Assembly (NCBI RefSeq): GCF_023242365.1
Contig: NZ_JALLIX010000010.1
Coordinates: 1-64,000 of the forward strand
From: Pseudomonas sp. MWU13-2100
Lineage (GTDB): Bacteria; Pseudomonadota; Gammaproteobacteria; Pseudomonadales; Pseudomonadaceae
DNA length: 64,000 nt
Reading direction: 5' to 3'
The notes beneath the pieces were generated by a model that saw only the letters and a list, made by a program, of their open reading frames with translations, was not told where the DNA came from and made no database searches. Both the position numbers and the translations under genes were made by a program. Below are positions 53,032 through 62,317 of the stretch, one piece after another. Positions within the stretch are counted from its first letter, which is position 1; each line of letters opens with the position of its first letter.

Positions 53032-53814
53032 ATGACCATGGCTGGTAGTCAGATCGAGCGCGTATTGAGCGTTCTTGAAAGTCTTGCCCAGGAACCGCAA
53101 GGGATGCCGATGCAGACCCTGGCAGATAACCTGCAGATCCCCAAAAGCGCCACACACCGAATGCTGGGTGAGCTGATTCGTCTCGGCTATGTGCGGCAGA
53201 ACCCGGAAAACAGCCGTTATCAGCTGTCGACCAAGTTGGTTGCCATGGGCTTGGGCTACCTGTCCAGTGCTGGCACGGACATCGTCCAGTCGGTCCTGGA
53301 TCGGCTGGCCCAGGAAAGCAAGGAGCTCGTGCGCCTGGGTATCATCAACGACTCCCGCCTGACCTGGATCGTCAAATCCCAGGGCGCACGTTCGGGCCTG
53401 CGTTACGACCCTGACATGGGCCGGGACGCTCCACTGTTCTACACGGCGTCCGGTCATGCCTGGCTGGCGCAACTGAGCGAGAGCGAAGCGTTGGCCATGG
53501 TCGAGCGCCAAGGCATTGCCGATCCTGCAGAGTTCGGTCCGAATGCGCCGCGCTCGAGCGAGGATCTGCTCAAGTGCCTGCAGCGGGCTCGGGAATACGG
53601 CTATGCGTGGGTGGAGGAGAGCTCGGCGGTGGGGACTTCGGCGCTCGCAGCCGTGGTGTTCAGCCCGGGCGATGGCCATTGCATCGGTGTTCTGAGTATC
53701 GCCGGGCCTAGCGCGCGCCTGCCCTTGAACCGCATACACGCGTTGGCGCCCTTGCTGTTAAGCGCCGCCAAGGAGCTCTCTGCCGCCAGCCAGGCGTCTG
53801 AGCTGTTTGCCTGA
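53032..53814 (+). CDS. IclR-family regulator
   Basis: 260 residues: a winged helix (QIERVLSVLESLAQ; MQTLADNLQIPKSATHRMLGELIRLGYV) and an IclR effector domain (RLGIINDSRLTWIVKSQGA; YTASGHAWLAQLSE; YAWVEESSAVGTSALAAVV). AAAGGGACC precedes the ATG. It lies 150 bases after quiC in the same direction. As the only IclR member here it is the best candidate to read the two PcaR-like boxes. Confidence 0.88.
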   Translation: MTMAGSQIERVLSVLESLAQEPQGMPMQTLADNLQIPKSATHRMLGELIRLGYVRQNPENSRYQLSTKLVAMGLGYLSSAGTDIVQSVLDRLAQESKELVRLGIINDSRLTWIVKSQGARSGLRYDPDMGRDAPLFYTASGHAWLAQLSESEALAMVERQGIADPAEFGPNAPRSSEDLLKCLQRAREYGYAWVEESSAVGTSALAAVVFSPGDGHCIGVLSIAGPSARLPLNRIHALAPLLLSAAKELSAASQASELFA

Positions 53815-53988
53815 GTTTCTTTTTCCAGGAAAGCCTACACCGCCGATCAGAACCCTGTCGGCCTGCGCCTGGATTCAGCCGCAGCGTTGATCCGGACACG
53901 CTGATCCGCTGACCCGCAGGGCTGAGACTTCCTTCCCGAAGGCGCTCAGCCCATAATCGGCTGATTCCTACGCGGTCGTGAGCCCAGA

Positions 53989-54660
53989 ATGACGAATTTC
54001 GCCGATGCCGGTGCACCGGAGCCTCTCAAAGCACTGTACAAGGGTCGAAAAAACAACCCGGAACAAACCCGCAAGGACATCCTCCACGCGGCCATTGTCG
54101 AGTTTGTCAGCCAGGGGTTGTCCGGTGCGCGAGTCGACGCCATCGCCGAGCGCACGAAAACATCGAAGCGCATGATCTATTACTATTTCGGCAGCAAGGA
54201 ACAGCTCTACGTCGAGGTCCTGGAAAAGCTCTATGGCGATATCAGGCGCACAGAAGGTCAGTTGCAACTGGCGGAGTTGGAGCCAGAGCAAGCCATCCGG
54301 CGCCTGGTGGAGTTCACGTTCGACCACCATGACCACAATGTCGATTTCGTGCGCATCGTCGGCATCGAAAACATCCACAACGGTGTCAACGTCAAGCAGT
54401 CCTCAGCGATTCGCGCGATGAGCCATAACGTCCTCACGGCGCTCAAGGAGACGTTACTGCGCGGTGAAGCCCAAGGGGTTTTCCGTCAGGGGGTAGAGGC
54501 AATCGATTTGCATCTGCTGATCAGTTCCTTCTGTTTTTATCGCGTCTCCAACCGGCATACCTTCAGTGAGATTTTCCAGATCGACCTCACTGACGAACAG
54601 GTCAAGCAACGGCACAAGGCGATGATTTGCGAGTCGGTGCTGAACTACTTGCACGTCTGA
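53989..54660 (+). CDS. TetR-family regulator
   Basis: 223 residues. The DNA-binding part is clear (TRKDILHAAIVEFVSQGLSG; AERTKTSKRMIYYYFGSKEQLY). The ligand domain has HDHNVDFVRIVGIENIHNG and a C-terminal FCFYRVSNRHTFSEIF, as in TetR proteins found next to shikimate dehydrogenase-like genes. It converges with the aroE-like gene and may control the two-gene unit opposite. The ribosome binding site is not obvious. Confidence 0.87.
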   Translation: MTNFADAGAPEPLKALYKGRKNNPEQTRKDILHAAIVEFVSQGLSGARVDAIAERTKTSKRMIYYYFGSKEQLYVEVLEKLYGDIRRTEGQLQLAELEPEQAIRRLVEFTFDHHDHNVDFVRIVGIENIHNGVNVKQSSAIRAMSHNVLTALKETLLRGEAQGVFRQGVEAIDLHLLISSFCFYRVSNRHTFSEIFQIDLTDEQVKQRHKAMICESVLNYLHV

Positions 54661-54744
54661 AAAGACCGGCGGCCAACCGATGGGCGTGCCCTGGTCGTCC
54701 AGCGCGCGCTTCATCGGCCAAAGCACCGCCTCGGTAGGTTGGAC

Positions 54745-55608
54745 TCAGCTGTTCATGCTGTGGAAGTGCGCCTGCATGCGCTCGGCGTCGGCGGGGCAAT
54801 CACTGAACAGTTCGAAGGCCTTGACGGCCTGGAACACTGCCATATTGCCGCCATCCAGCGTGCGGCAACCCACGGCGCGAGCCTGCTTGAGCAGCTCGGT
54901 TTCCAGGGGGAAGTAGACGATTTCGGCTACCCACAAATCGGCGTGCAGAAGTGACACCGGCAATGGCGTACCAGGCAGTTTTGCCATGCCCACCGGGGTG
55001 GTATTGACCAAACCATCAGCCGCCGCGACGGCAGCGGGTAGATCCAGCCCGACAATCGCGCGGCCAGGTCCGAAGTGGGCATTCAGGTTATTCACCAGAC
55101 CCTGGGCGCGACTCGGATCGACTTCAAACACCGTCAGTTGTTCGACGCCCTCGCACAGCAATGCATGTGCCACTGCCGCGCCTGCGCCGCCGGCCCCCAT
55201 CTGTACCACCCTACGACGTGCCGCCTGGGCAAGTCCCCGACGAAAACCTTCGGCAAACCCAAGGCAGTCGGTGTTGTGGCCGATGCGCTTGCCATCCTTG
55301 AGCACCACCGTGTTGACCGCGCCAATACCACGAGCCTCGTCGGAAAGTTCGTCGAGCAACGGCAGGATGGCCTGCTTGCAGGGGTATGTGATGTTCAGGC
55401 CGGTATAACCCATCTGTTCGGCGCTCTTGAGCAGTTCGGGTAGTGCGTTGATGTCCAGTTCCAGGGTGTCGAGATCGATCAGACGATAGGAGTAGCGAAT
55501 GCCTTGGGCATCGCCTTCGTGTTCGTGCAGGGCAGGGGTGCGCGAGGCTTGGATACCTGCGCCGATCAGGCCAGCCAGTACGGATTGTTTGTTCGGGTTC
55601 ATGGTCAT
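54745..55608 (-). CDS. Shikimate dehydrogenase-like enzyme (catabolic class)
   Basis: 287 residues. The N-terminus has GAGIQASRTPALHEHEG in place of the biosynthetic AroE start (GxPIxHSxSP). The catalytic lysine (NITYPCKQAI) and aspartate (GHNTDCLGF) are kept, and GAGGAGAAVAHALL binds the nicotinamide cofactor. This class is typical of catabolic or RifI-like paralogs and may oxidise shikimate or quinate. The ATG overlaps the dehydroquinase stop (TGATG), so the two enzymes are made together. Confidence 0.88.
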   Translation of the reverse strand: MTMNPNKQSVLAGLIGAGIQASRTPALHEHEGDAQGIRYSYRLIDLDTLELDINALPELLKSAEQMGYTGLNITYPCKQAILPLLDELSDEARGIGAVNTVVLKDGKRIGHNTDCLGFAEGFRRGLAQAARRRVVQMGAGGAGAAVAHALLCEGVEQLTVFEVDPSRAQGLVNNLNAHFGPGRAIVGLDLPAAVAAADGLVNTTPVGMAKLPGTPLPVSLLHADLWVAEIVYFPLETELLKQARAVGCRTLDGGNMAVFQAVKAFELFSDCPADAERMQAHFHSMNS

Positions 55609-56048
55609 CAGGGTTTCAATAAGTGGGCAAAATGTTCAAGGGCGAGACGGTAGCCGTTGCTCCCCATCCCGCAAATCACGCCGACAGCAATGGCCGACAC
55701 AAATGAGTGATGACGGAACTCCTCACGTTTGTGCACGTTGGACAAATGCACTTCGATCACCGGTAACTCCACGGCGGACAAGGCGTCGCGGATCGCTACC
55801 GAGGTGTGGGTCCAGGCCGCCGGGTTGATCAGGATGCCCGCGCAGCGGCCTCGAGACTGATGAATCCAGTCGATAAGCTGACCTTCATGATTGGTTTGGC
55901 GGAATTCGATTTGCATTCCGTGTGATACGGCAGTGCGTTCACACAGATCGGCGACATCGGTCAGTGTTTCGTAGCCGTACGTGGCCGGTTCACGAGATCC
56001 CAGCAGGTTCAGGTTCGGGCCGTTCAGCACCAGAATTGTATGAGTCAT
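55608..56048 (-). CDS. aroQ: Type II 3-dehydroquinate dehydratase
   Basis: 146 residues from ATG 56048 ([20 protein letters not shown]). The active-site lid residues (R19, Y24), the [16 protein letters not shown] segment and the [15 protein letters not shown] motif are complete. It interconverts dehydroquinate and dehydroshikimate. In this place it likely serves quinate catabolism rather than aromatic biosynthesis. The longer frame to 56207 lacks family similarity. Confidence 0.93.
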   Translation of the reverse strand: MTHTILVLNGPNLNLLGSREPATYGYETLTDVADLCERTAVSHGMQIEFRQTNHEGQLIDWIHQSRGRCAGILINPAAWTHTSVAIRDALSAVELPVIEVHLSNVHKREEFRHHSFVSAIAVGVICGMGSNGYRLALEHFAHLLKP

Positions 56049-56557
56049 TGCAATGACCTCCCTTGTTTTTTCAGGCATCGGCACAGGCAGCCAGGCATGC
56101 GTGGCGAAAATGTACCAAATGGTTAATTTCGTCAACGGGGCTGATTTCCGGTGTCGGGCATGAACCACAGCCGAACGGTCGACGAGGGGCGCACTCATTG
56201 GCCGCAAAGCGTTACGAACAGGGAGGTTCAGCTCAGGCGCGTGGTCTGGGAAAGCTGTTCAAGCCGGAGAAAACGTGTGCGGTTATCGCCCATTTTCGAA
56301 GGATGGCCCCCCCGACAGGGCACCACCACACGCTCCCAGCAGCTTGGCCAGACACCAGGGCCGGGCCGTGCAGTTCGCAGGAGCAAGATTTATTAAGGCC
56401 GTCCCCATTACCGATTCAAGGCGGGTTCGTTTAACAACCCAATTAATCCCTATATATGGGATGTATAAATATATATTGAGATTTATTTCTCCGAGGGTCT
56501 ATAGTCGCCCCATCAGCTCTACGCACTCACTGTCCAAAAATAAATTCAGGTGAAGCG
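56049..56557. other. Divergent aroQ/dgoK intergenic region
   Basis: 509 bases with no gene. The last 120 bases are AT-rich and hold an interrupted palindrome at 56447-56461 (TCCC-TATATAT-GGGA), a possible operator or promoter element of the sugar operon. Confidence 0.45.
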
Positions 56558-57535
56558 ATGCAGGCGCAATTGATCGCGCTCGATTGGGGAACAACCTCCC
56601 TTCGGGCTTACAAACTCGCTGCTGGCGGCCAGGTGCTCGAGCAGCGTTCGTTGTCGTCGGGGATCATGCAATTGCCCAGTGGGCCGCGGATGATTGCCGG
56701 CCAGATGTGCGCCGACGGTTTCGAATTGGCCTTCGACGATGCCTGCGGTGACTGGCTGGACGCTCAGCCCGAGCTCCCGGTGATCGCCTGTGGCATGGTC
56801 GGCAGCGCCCAGGGTTGGGCTGAAGCCGCTTACCGCGACACCCCGGCGAATGTCGCCAACCTCGGTACCGCGTTGCTAACCTTGCGTAGCCTGCGTGGCG
56901 TCGATGTGCATATCGTGCCCGGGGTGATCCAGCGTTCACGGCTGCCGAATGTGATGCGTGGCGAAGAGACCCAGGTCCTCGGCGTCCTGCAAAGCCTGCC
57001 GAGAGGCGCTGGCGACAACCTGCTGATCGGCCTGCCGGGCAGCCATTCGAAATGGGTCGAAGTGGCCGACGGCCGGATCGTGCATTTCGATACCTTCATG
57101 ACCGGCGAACTGTTCGCCATCCTCAGCGAATACAGCATTCTGGGTCGTACCCAACAACGCGGTGCACCCTTTGATGGCCGGGCGTTTGATCGCGGCGTGC
57201 AGGTGGCGTTGTCCATCGACGGCGAGATCGGCCCGTTGTCGACCTTGTTCAGTGCACGCAGCCTTGGCCTGACGGGCGAACTGAGTGCCAGTGAGCAAGT
57301 CGACTATCTGTCGGGTTTGTTGATCGGCCACGAACTCGTGGCCCTGGCCAACGTGCTGCGCCGTCGACGCCACGGCAACCACTTGCCCTCGAGCATTCTT
57401 ATCGGCAACTCCCAACTCTGTGCCCGCTACAGTCGGGCACTCGATGCCTGCGGCTTTGCCCCGGCGAGCCTGGCCGAACAGGCCACCGAGCGCGGTTTAT
57501 GGCACCTGGCCGAAGCGGCCGGGCTGCTCGGCTGA
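56558..57535 (+). CDS. dgoK: 2-Dehydro-3-deoxygalactonokinase
   Basis: 325 residues. LIALDWGTTSLRAYKL is the ATP-binding start of the DgoK family, with VIACGMVGSAQGW, GEETQVLGVL and GLPGSHSKWVEV further on. It phosphorylates 2-dehydro-3-deoxygalactonate. AGGTGAAGCG precedes the ATG. The aldolase gene follows after 31 bases. Confidence 0.94.
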   Translation: MQAQLIALDWGTTSLRAYKLAAGGQVLEQRSLSSGIMQLPSGPRMIAGQMCADGFELAFDDACGDWLDAQPELPVIACGMVGSAQGWAEAAYRDTPANVANLGTALLTLRSLRGVDVHIVPGVIQRSRLPNVMRGEETQVLGVLQSLPRGAGDNLLIGLPGSHSKWVEVADGRIVHFDTFMTGELFAILSEYSILGRTQQRGAPFDGRAFDRGVQVALSIDGEIGPLSTLFSARSLGLTGELSASEQVDYLSGLLIGHELVALANVLRRRRHGNHLPSSILIGNSQLCARYSRALDACGFAPASLAEQATERGLWHLAEAAGLLG

Positions 57536-57566
57536 GCGTCTGCGCTCAACTACCAAGAGGTCTGTC

Positions 57567-58187
57567 ATGCTCAAACAAGCACTGGCGAAAAACGGTCTGA
57601 TCGCGATTCTTCGCGGCCTGCGCCCGCAAGAGGCGGCGGCCATCGGCGAGGTGTTGTACCAAGCCGGTTTTCGCGTCATTGAAGTACCCCTCAATTCTCC
57701 TGAACCGTACGAAAGCATTCGCATCCTGCGCAGCCTCTTGCCCGCTGATTGCCTGATCGGTGCCGGTACGGTGCTGACCGCGGAACAGGTCGGGCAAGTG
57801 AAGGCGGCCGGCGGACAGGTGATCGTCATGCCCCACAGTGATCCCTCGGTCTTGCGCGCGGCCAGGGCCGCGGGCCTGTACTTGTCGCCGGGTGTCGCCA
57901 CGCCGACCGAAGCCTTTGCCGCCCTGGCCGAAGGCGCCGATGTCCTGAAGATGTTCCCGGCCGAGCAAATGGGGCCGGCGGTGGTCAAGGCCTGGTTGGC
58001 GGTGCTGCCGGCAGGCACCTTGCTGATTCCGGTAGGCGGGATCACACCGGACAACATGCAGGTGTTTGTCGAGGCCGGTGTCAGCGGTTTCGGCCTGGGG
58101 TCCGGGCTGTTCAAACCGGGCTTGACACCTGACGAAGTGGCCGTGCGTGCCAAGGCTTATGTGCAGGCCTGGAACGCGTTGCGTTAA
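57567..58187 (+). CDS. dgoA: 2-Dehydro-3-deoxy-6-phosphogalactonate aldolase
   Basis: 206 residues from ATG 57567. The KDPG/KDPGal class I aldolase pattern is complete: E39 in RVIEVPLNSP, GAGTVLT at 66-72 and the Schiff-base lysine K128 in LKMFPAEQMG. It splits the phosphorylated sugar acid into pyruvate and glyceraldehyde-3-phosphate. An AAGAGG site lies upstream. Confidence 0.94.
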   Translation: MLKQALAKNGLIAILRGLRPQEAAAIGEVLYQAGFRVIEVPLNSPEPYESIRILRSLLPADCLIGAGTVLTAEQVGQVKAAGGQVIVMPHSDPSVLRAARAAGLYLSPGVATPTEAFAALAEGADVLKMFPAEQMGPAVVKAWLAVLPAGTLLIPVGGITPDNMQVFVEAGVSGFGLGSGLFKPGLTPDEVAVRAKAYVQAWNALR

Positions 58188-58235
58188 GACTTTCTGGCGC
58201 CCTGTGCGCCGCCTCTGAACAAGAGAGACGACACG

Positions 58236-59384
58236 ATGAAAATTACCAAACTGACGACCTTTATCGTTCCGCCGCGCTGGTTGTTCCTCAAGGTCGAAAC
58301 CGACGAGGGCGTGACCGGTTGGGGCGAACCGGTGGTCGAAGGCCGCGCCCACACCGTTGCGGCAGCCGTTGATGAGCTGTCGGACTATTTGATCGGCAAG
58401 GACCCGCGCAATATCGAAGATATCTGGACGGTGCTGTATCGCGGCGGTTTCTACCGTGGCGGCGCGGTGCACATGAGCGCCCTGGCCGGGATCGATCAGG
58501 CGCTCTGGGACATCAAGGGCAAGGCGCTTGGGGTCTCGGTCAGCGATCTGCTGGGCGGACAGGTTCGCGACAAGATCCGGGTGTACTCGTGGATCGGCGG
58601 CGACCGTCCGGCCGATACCGCCCGGGCGGCCAGGGAAGCCGTCGAGCGCGGTTTCACCGCCGTCAAAATGAACGGCACTGAAGAACTGCAGTTCGTCGAC
58701 AGCTTCGAGAAAGTCGACCTGGCTCTGGCCAACGTCGCCGCCGTGCGCGATGCGGTGGGGCCGAATGTCGGCATCGGCGTGGACTTCCATGGCCGGGTCC
58801 ACAAACCCATGGCCAAGGTGCTGATGAAGGAACTCGACGCCTACAAGCTGATGTTCATCGAAGAGCCGGTGCTCAGCGAAAACTACGAAGCCCTCAAAGA
58901 GCTGGCACCGCTGACCAGGACGCCGATTGCCCTGGGCGAGCGCCTGTTTTCCCGTTGGGATTTCAAACGGGTACTCAGCGAAGGTTATGTCGACATCATC
59001 CAGCCGGATGCTTCCCATGCTGGTGGCATCACCGAAACCCGCAAGATCGCCAACATGGCCGAGGCCTATGACGTGGCCCTGGCCCTGCATTGCCCGTTGG
59101 GTCCGATTGCGCTGGCGGCCTGCCTGCAGCTGGATGCGGTTTGCTACAACGCGTTCATCCAGGAGCAGAGCCTGGGCATCCATTACAACGAAAGCAACGA
59201 CCTGCTGGACTACGTCAAGGACCCGCGGGTGTTCGACTATGACAAGGGCTTCGTGAAGATCCCCAACGGCCCGGGCCTGGGCATCGAGATCAACGAGGAG
59301 TACGTCATCGAACGCGCAGCCATCGGCCACCGCTGGCGCAACCCGATCTGGCGCCATGCCGACGGCAGTTTTGCCGAGTGGTAA
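58236..59384 (+). CDS. dgoD: Galactonate dehydratase
   Basis: 382 residues of the enolase superfamily (D-galactonate dehydratase group). The metal and acid/base residues are visible in DFHGR (near 183-187), IEEPV (near 209), [10 protein letters not shown] (near 235) and HCPLGPIAL (near 285). It dehydrates galactonate to 2-dehydro-3-deoxygalactonate. AGAGAG precedes the ATG. Confidence 0.94.
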   Translation: MKITKLTTFIVPPRWLFLKVETDEGVTGWGEPVVEGRAHTVAAAVDELSDYLIGKDPRNIEDIWTVLYRGGFYRGGAVHMSALAGIDQALWDIKGKALGVSVSDLLGGQVRDKIRVYSWIGGDRPADTARAAREAVERGFTAVKMNGTEELQFVDSFEKVDLALANVAAVRDAVGPNVGIGVDFHGRVHKPMAKVLMKELDAYKLMFIEEPVLSENYEALKELAPLTRTPIALGERLFSRWDFKRVLSEGYVDIIQPDASHAGGITETRKIANMAEAYDVALALHCPLGPIALAACLQLDAVCYNAFIQEQSLGIHYNESNDLLDYVKDPRVFDYDKGFVKIPNGPGLGIEINEEYVIERAAIGHRWRNPIWRHADGSFAEW

Positions 59385-59412
59385 GGCCATGGATCAGACA
59401 GGAGGATTCATC

Positions 59413-60291
59413 ATGCAATGGCAGCCGCTGAGCGAACAGCGCTTCATGTTGGCCGAAGGCCCGTTCTGGGACGGCCCCACCCAGGCCTTGTACTGGGTGG
59501 ATATTGCCGCTCGGCTGGCCTGCCGCCTGAGTGGCGGGCGTTACCAGCAATGGCAGCTGCCTGAAGCCGTGTCGGCATTCATTCCGTGCGAGCGCGGTGA
59601 TGCCTTGGTGACCCTGGCCAGTGGGGTCTATCGGCTTGACCTCGACTCGCCGTCGCAGCAACCGGCCCTGAGCCTGTTTTGCGTGGCCGACCCGGTGAGC
59701 GGCAACCGGGCGAACGAGGCCCGTTGCGATACGCGGGGACGGCTGTGGCTGGGCAGCATGCAAAACAACCTGGCGGCCGATGGCGGCGATTTGCCGATCA
59801 ACCGGCGTTCGGGGGGACTGTTCCGGGTCGACCCGGATGCGCATGTCACCCCGTTGCTGGAGGGGCAGGGCATCGTCAACACCTTGCTTTGGGATGCCAC
59901 GGGCACACAGCTCTACTGCGCCGACAGCCTCGATGGCCAACTCTATCGCTATGCCATCGAGGCCGATGGCTCCCTGGGCATGCGCAGCCCCTGGGCGCAA
60001 CCGTCCAGCCGCGGTGTGCCGGACGGTTCGGCCATGGACAGCCAGGGCTATGTCTGGAATGCCCGCTGGGATGGTCATTGCCTGATCCGCTATGCCCCCG
60101 ACGGTACGCTCGACCGGGTGATCGAATTACCCGTGCGGTACCCCACCAGTTGTGTTTTCGGCGGCGCCGATCTGTCCACGCTTTACGTCACCAGCGCCCG
60201 GCCGGCGGGTAGTGGGGCGGCGCTGGACGGTGCCCTGTTGAGCGCCGATGTCGGGGTGAAAGGCTTGGCCTGCCAGCGCTTTGCGGGCTGA
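59413..60291 (+). CDS. SMP-30/gluconolactonase-family sugar lactonase
   Basis: 292 residues from ATG 59413, with a perfect AGGAGG upstream; the longer frame from 59356 overlaps dgoD. The family metal ligands lie in LAEGPFWDG, GNRANEARCD, WDATGTQLYCADS and GVPDGSAMDS. It should open galactono- or arabinonolactone to the sugar acid, before DgoD. Confidence 0.88.
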   Translation: MQWQPLSEQRFMLAEGPFWDGPTQALYWVDIAARLACRLSGGRYQQWQLPEAVSAFIPCERGDALVTLASGVYRLDLDSPSQQPALSLFCVADPVSGNRANEARCDTRGRLWLGSMQNNLAADGGDLPINRRSGGLFRVDPDAHVTPLLEGQGIVNTLLWDATGTQLYCADSLDGQLYRYAIEADGSLGMRSPWAQPSSRGVPDGSAMDSQGYVWNARWDGHCLIRYAPDGTLDRVIELPVRYPTSCVFGGADLSTLYVTSARPAGSGAALDGALLSADVGVKGLACQRFAG

Positions 60292-60341
60292 AGCACGACG
60301 TGCCCAAAGTGCTGAACACTTTATTTACAGGAGTATTTGAC

Positions 60342-61160
60342 ATGGCTGAAGCGCTGTCTTTACCTGAGGTTCCGGAGCCCACCTACGGCGACCGGCTGAA
60401 AGACAAAGTGGTGGTGGTGACCGGTGCGGCCCAGGGTATCGGCGAGGCGATTGTCGCCTGCTTCCAGGCGCAGCAGGCGCGGCTGGTGATAGGTGATATC
60501 CAGGGCGAGAAAGTCGAGCGAGTAGCGGCCCGCTGGCGTGAACACGGCGCCCAGGTCCATGCCCAGGCCGTGGACATTACGTCCAAGGAGCAATGGCGCT
60601 CCCTGGTGGACCTGGCGATCGAGCGTTTCGGGCGCGTCGACGTGCTGGTCAACTGTGCCGGCGTGAATGTGTTTCGCGACCCGCTGGAGATGAGCGACGA
60701 GGATTGGCGCCGCTGCTTCGCCATCGACCTGGACGGCGCCTGGTTCGGTTGCCGCACGGTGTTGCCACATATGATCGAGCAGGGCATCGGCAACATTATC
60801 AACATCGCCTCGACCCATTCCAGCCACATCATCCCGGGTTGCTTTCCCTACCCGGTGGCCAAGCATGGCCTGCTCGGGCTGACGCGGGCGCTGGGTATCG
60901 AGTACGCGCCGAAGGGTATTCGGGTCAACGCCATTGCACCGGGCTACATCGAAACCCAGCTCAATGTCGACTACTGGAACGGCTTCGACGACCCCCACGC
61001 CGAGCGCCAGCGCGCCTTCGACCTGCACCCGCCACGGCGTATCGGCCAGCCGGTCGAGGTGGCGATGACGGCGCTGTTCCTGGCGACCGACGAGGCGCCG
61101 TTCATCAATGCCACCTGCATCATGATCGATGGTGGCCGTTCAGTGCTTTATCACGAGTGA
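60342..61160 (+). CDS. Short-chain sugar dehydrogenase
   Basis: 272 residues from ATG 60342 behind ACAGGAG. The SDR motifs are present: VVVVTGAAQGIGEA, VLVNCAGVNVF, IINIASTHSS and catalytic YPVAK. The best guess is oxidation of galactose (or arabinose) to the lactone, the first step for the lactonase and DgoD. The substrate cannot be read from the sequence alone. Confidence 0.82.
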   Translation: MAEALSLPEVPEPTYGDRLKDKVVVVTGAAQGIGEAIVACFQAQQARLVIGDIQGEKVERVAARWREHGAQVHAQAVDITSKEQWRSLVDLAIERFGRVDVLVNCAGVNVFRDPLEMSDEDWRRCFAIDLDGAWFGCRTVLPHMIEQGIGNIINIASTHSSHIIPGCFPYPVAKHGLLGLTRALGIEYAPKGIRVNAIAPGYIETQLNVDYWNGFDDPHAERQRAFDLHPPRRIGQPVEVAMTALFLATDEAPFINATCIMIDGGRSVLYHE

Positions 61161-61229
61161 CACCCAGCCGGTCGCGAGGCCGGACAGTTTTTCGTACGTA
61201 ACGAACCAATAACAACAAGAGGGTTACTT

Positions 61230-62231
61230 ATGTTCATTCAGCGCAACATCCGCTCTCTGACCTGTGCCGCGGCGCTGGTCGCGGCCAGCAGTTTCAGCGG
61301 TTGGGTCTCGGCCGAAGAAGTGAAGATCGGCTTTCTGGTCAAGCAGGCCGAGGAACCCTGGTTCCAGACCGAATGGGCCTTTGCCGAAAAGGCCGGCAAG
61401 GACAAGGGCTTCACGGTGATCAAGATCGCCGTCCCCGATGGCGAGAAGACCCTGGCGGCCATTGACACCCTGGCCGCCAGCGGCGCCAAGGGTTTTGTCA
61501 TCTGCCCGTCGGACACCTCGCTGGGCCCGGCGATCATGGCCAAGGCCAAGCTCAACGACCTCAAGGTCCTGGCCGTCGATGACCGCTTTGTCGACGCCCA
61601 CGGCAAGCCCATGGAGGACGTGCCTTATGTCGGCCTGGCGGCGTTCAAGATCGGTCAGAAGCAAGGCGCGGCGATGGCCGCTGAAGCAAAAAAACGTGGT
61701 TGGGACTGGAGCGCCACCTACGCGGTGATCAACACCTTCGATGAACTGGACACCGGCAAGAAGCGCACCGACGGTTCGGTGGACGCACTCAAGGCCGCGG
61801 GCCTGCCGGCGGACCATATCCTCCTCACGGCGCAGAAAACCCTCGATGTCCCCGGCAGTATGGACTCCACCAACTCGGCCCTGGTCAAGCTTCCGGGGGC
61901 GGCGAAGAACCTGATCGTCGGCGGCATGAACGACAGTGCCGTGCTGGGCGGCGTGCGGGCTACCGAAAGCGCCGGCTTCAAGGCGGCGAATGTGATCGGT
62001 GTCGGCATCAATGGCACCGACGCCATCGGCGAACTGAAAAAGACCGACAGCGGCTTCTACGGTTCGATGCTGTTGAGCCCCGATACCTCGGGTTATGAAA
62101 CCGCCAGCCAAATGTTCACCTGGGTCAGTACCGGCAAGGAGCCCGCCAAGTACACCGCTCTGGACACCGTGACCTTGATTACCCGCGCCAACTTCCAGCA
62201 AGAGTTGACCAAGATCGGGTTGTGGAAATGA
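61230..62231 (+). CDS. araF: Periplasmic sugar-binding protein, AraF type
   Basis: 333 residues with a signal peptide ending WVSAEE. The mature part (VKIGFLVKQAEEPWFQTEWAFAEKAG; GFVICPSDTSLGPAIMAKAK; NLIVGGMNDSAVLGGVRA) matches the L-arabinose-binding protein. Related proteins also bind galactose, which fits the dgo genes upstream. AGAGGG precedes the ATG. Confidence 0.9.
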   Translation: MFIQRNIRSLTCAAALVAASSFSGWVSAEEVKIGFLVKQAEEPWFQTEWAFAEKAGKDKGFTVIKIAVPDGEKTLAAIDTLAASGAKGFVICPSDTSLGPAIMAKAKLNDLKVLAVDDRFVDAHGKPMEDVPYVGLAAFKIGQKQGAAMAAEAKKRGWDWSATYAVINTFDELDTGKKRTDGSVDALKAAGLPADHILLTAQKTLDVPGSMDSTNSALVKLPGAAKNLIVGGMNDSAVLGGVRATESAGFKAANVIGVGINGTDAIGELKKTDSGFYGSMLLSPDTSGYETASQMFTWVSTGKEPAKYTALDTVTLITRANFQQELTKIGLWK

Positions 62232-62317
62232 CTCTGCGCCGCCGCAAGGGCTGGACCTTGCACCTGACGTCCACCCTGTGGGTCGCGCAGCGCGCGGCCC
62301 GGTGCGGGAGATAGGCT

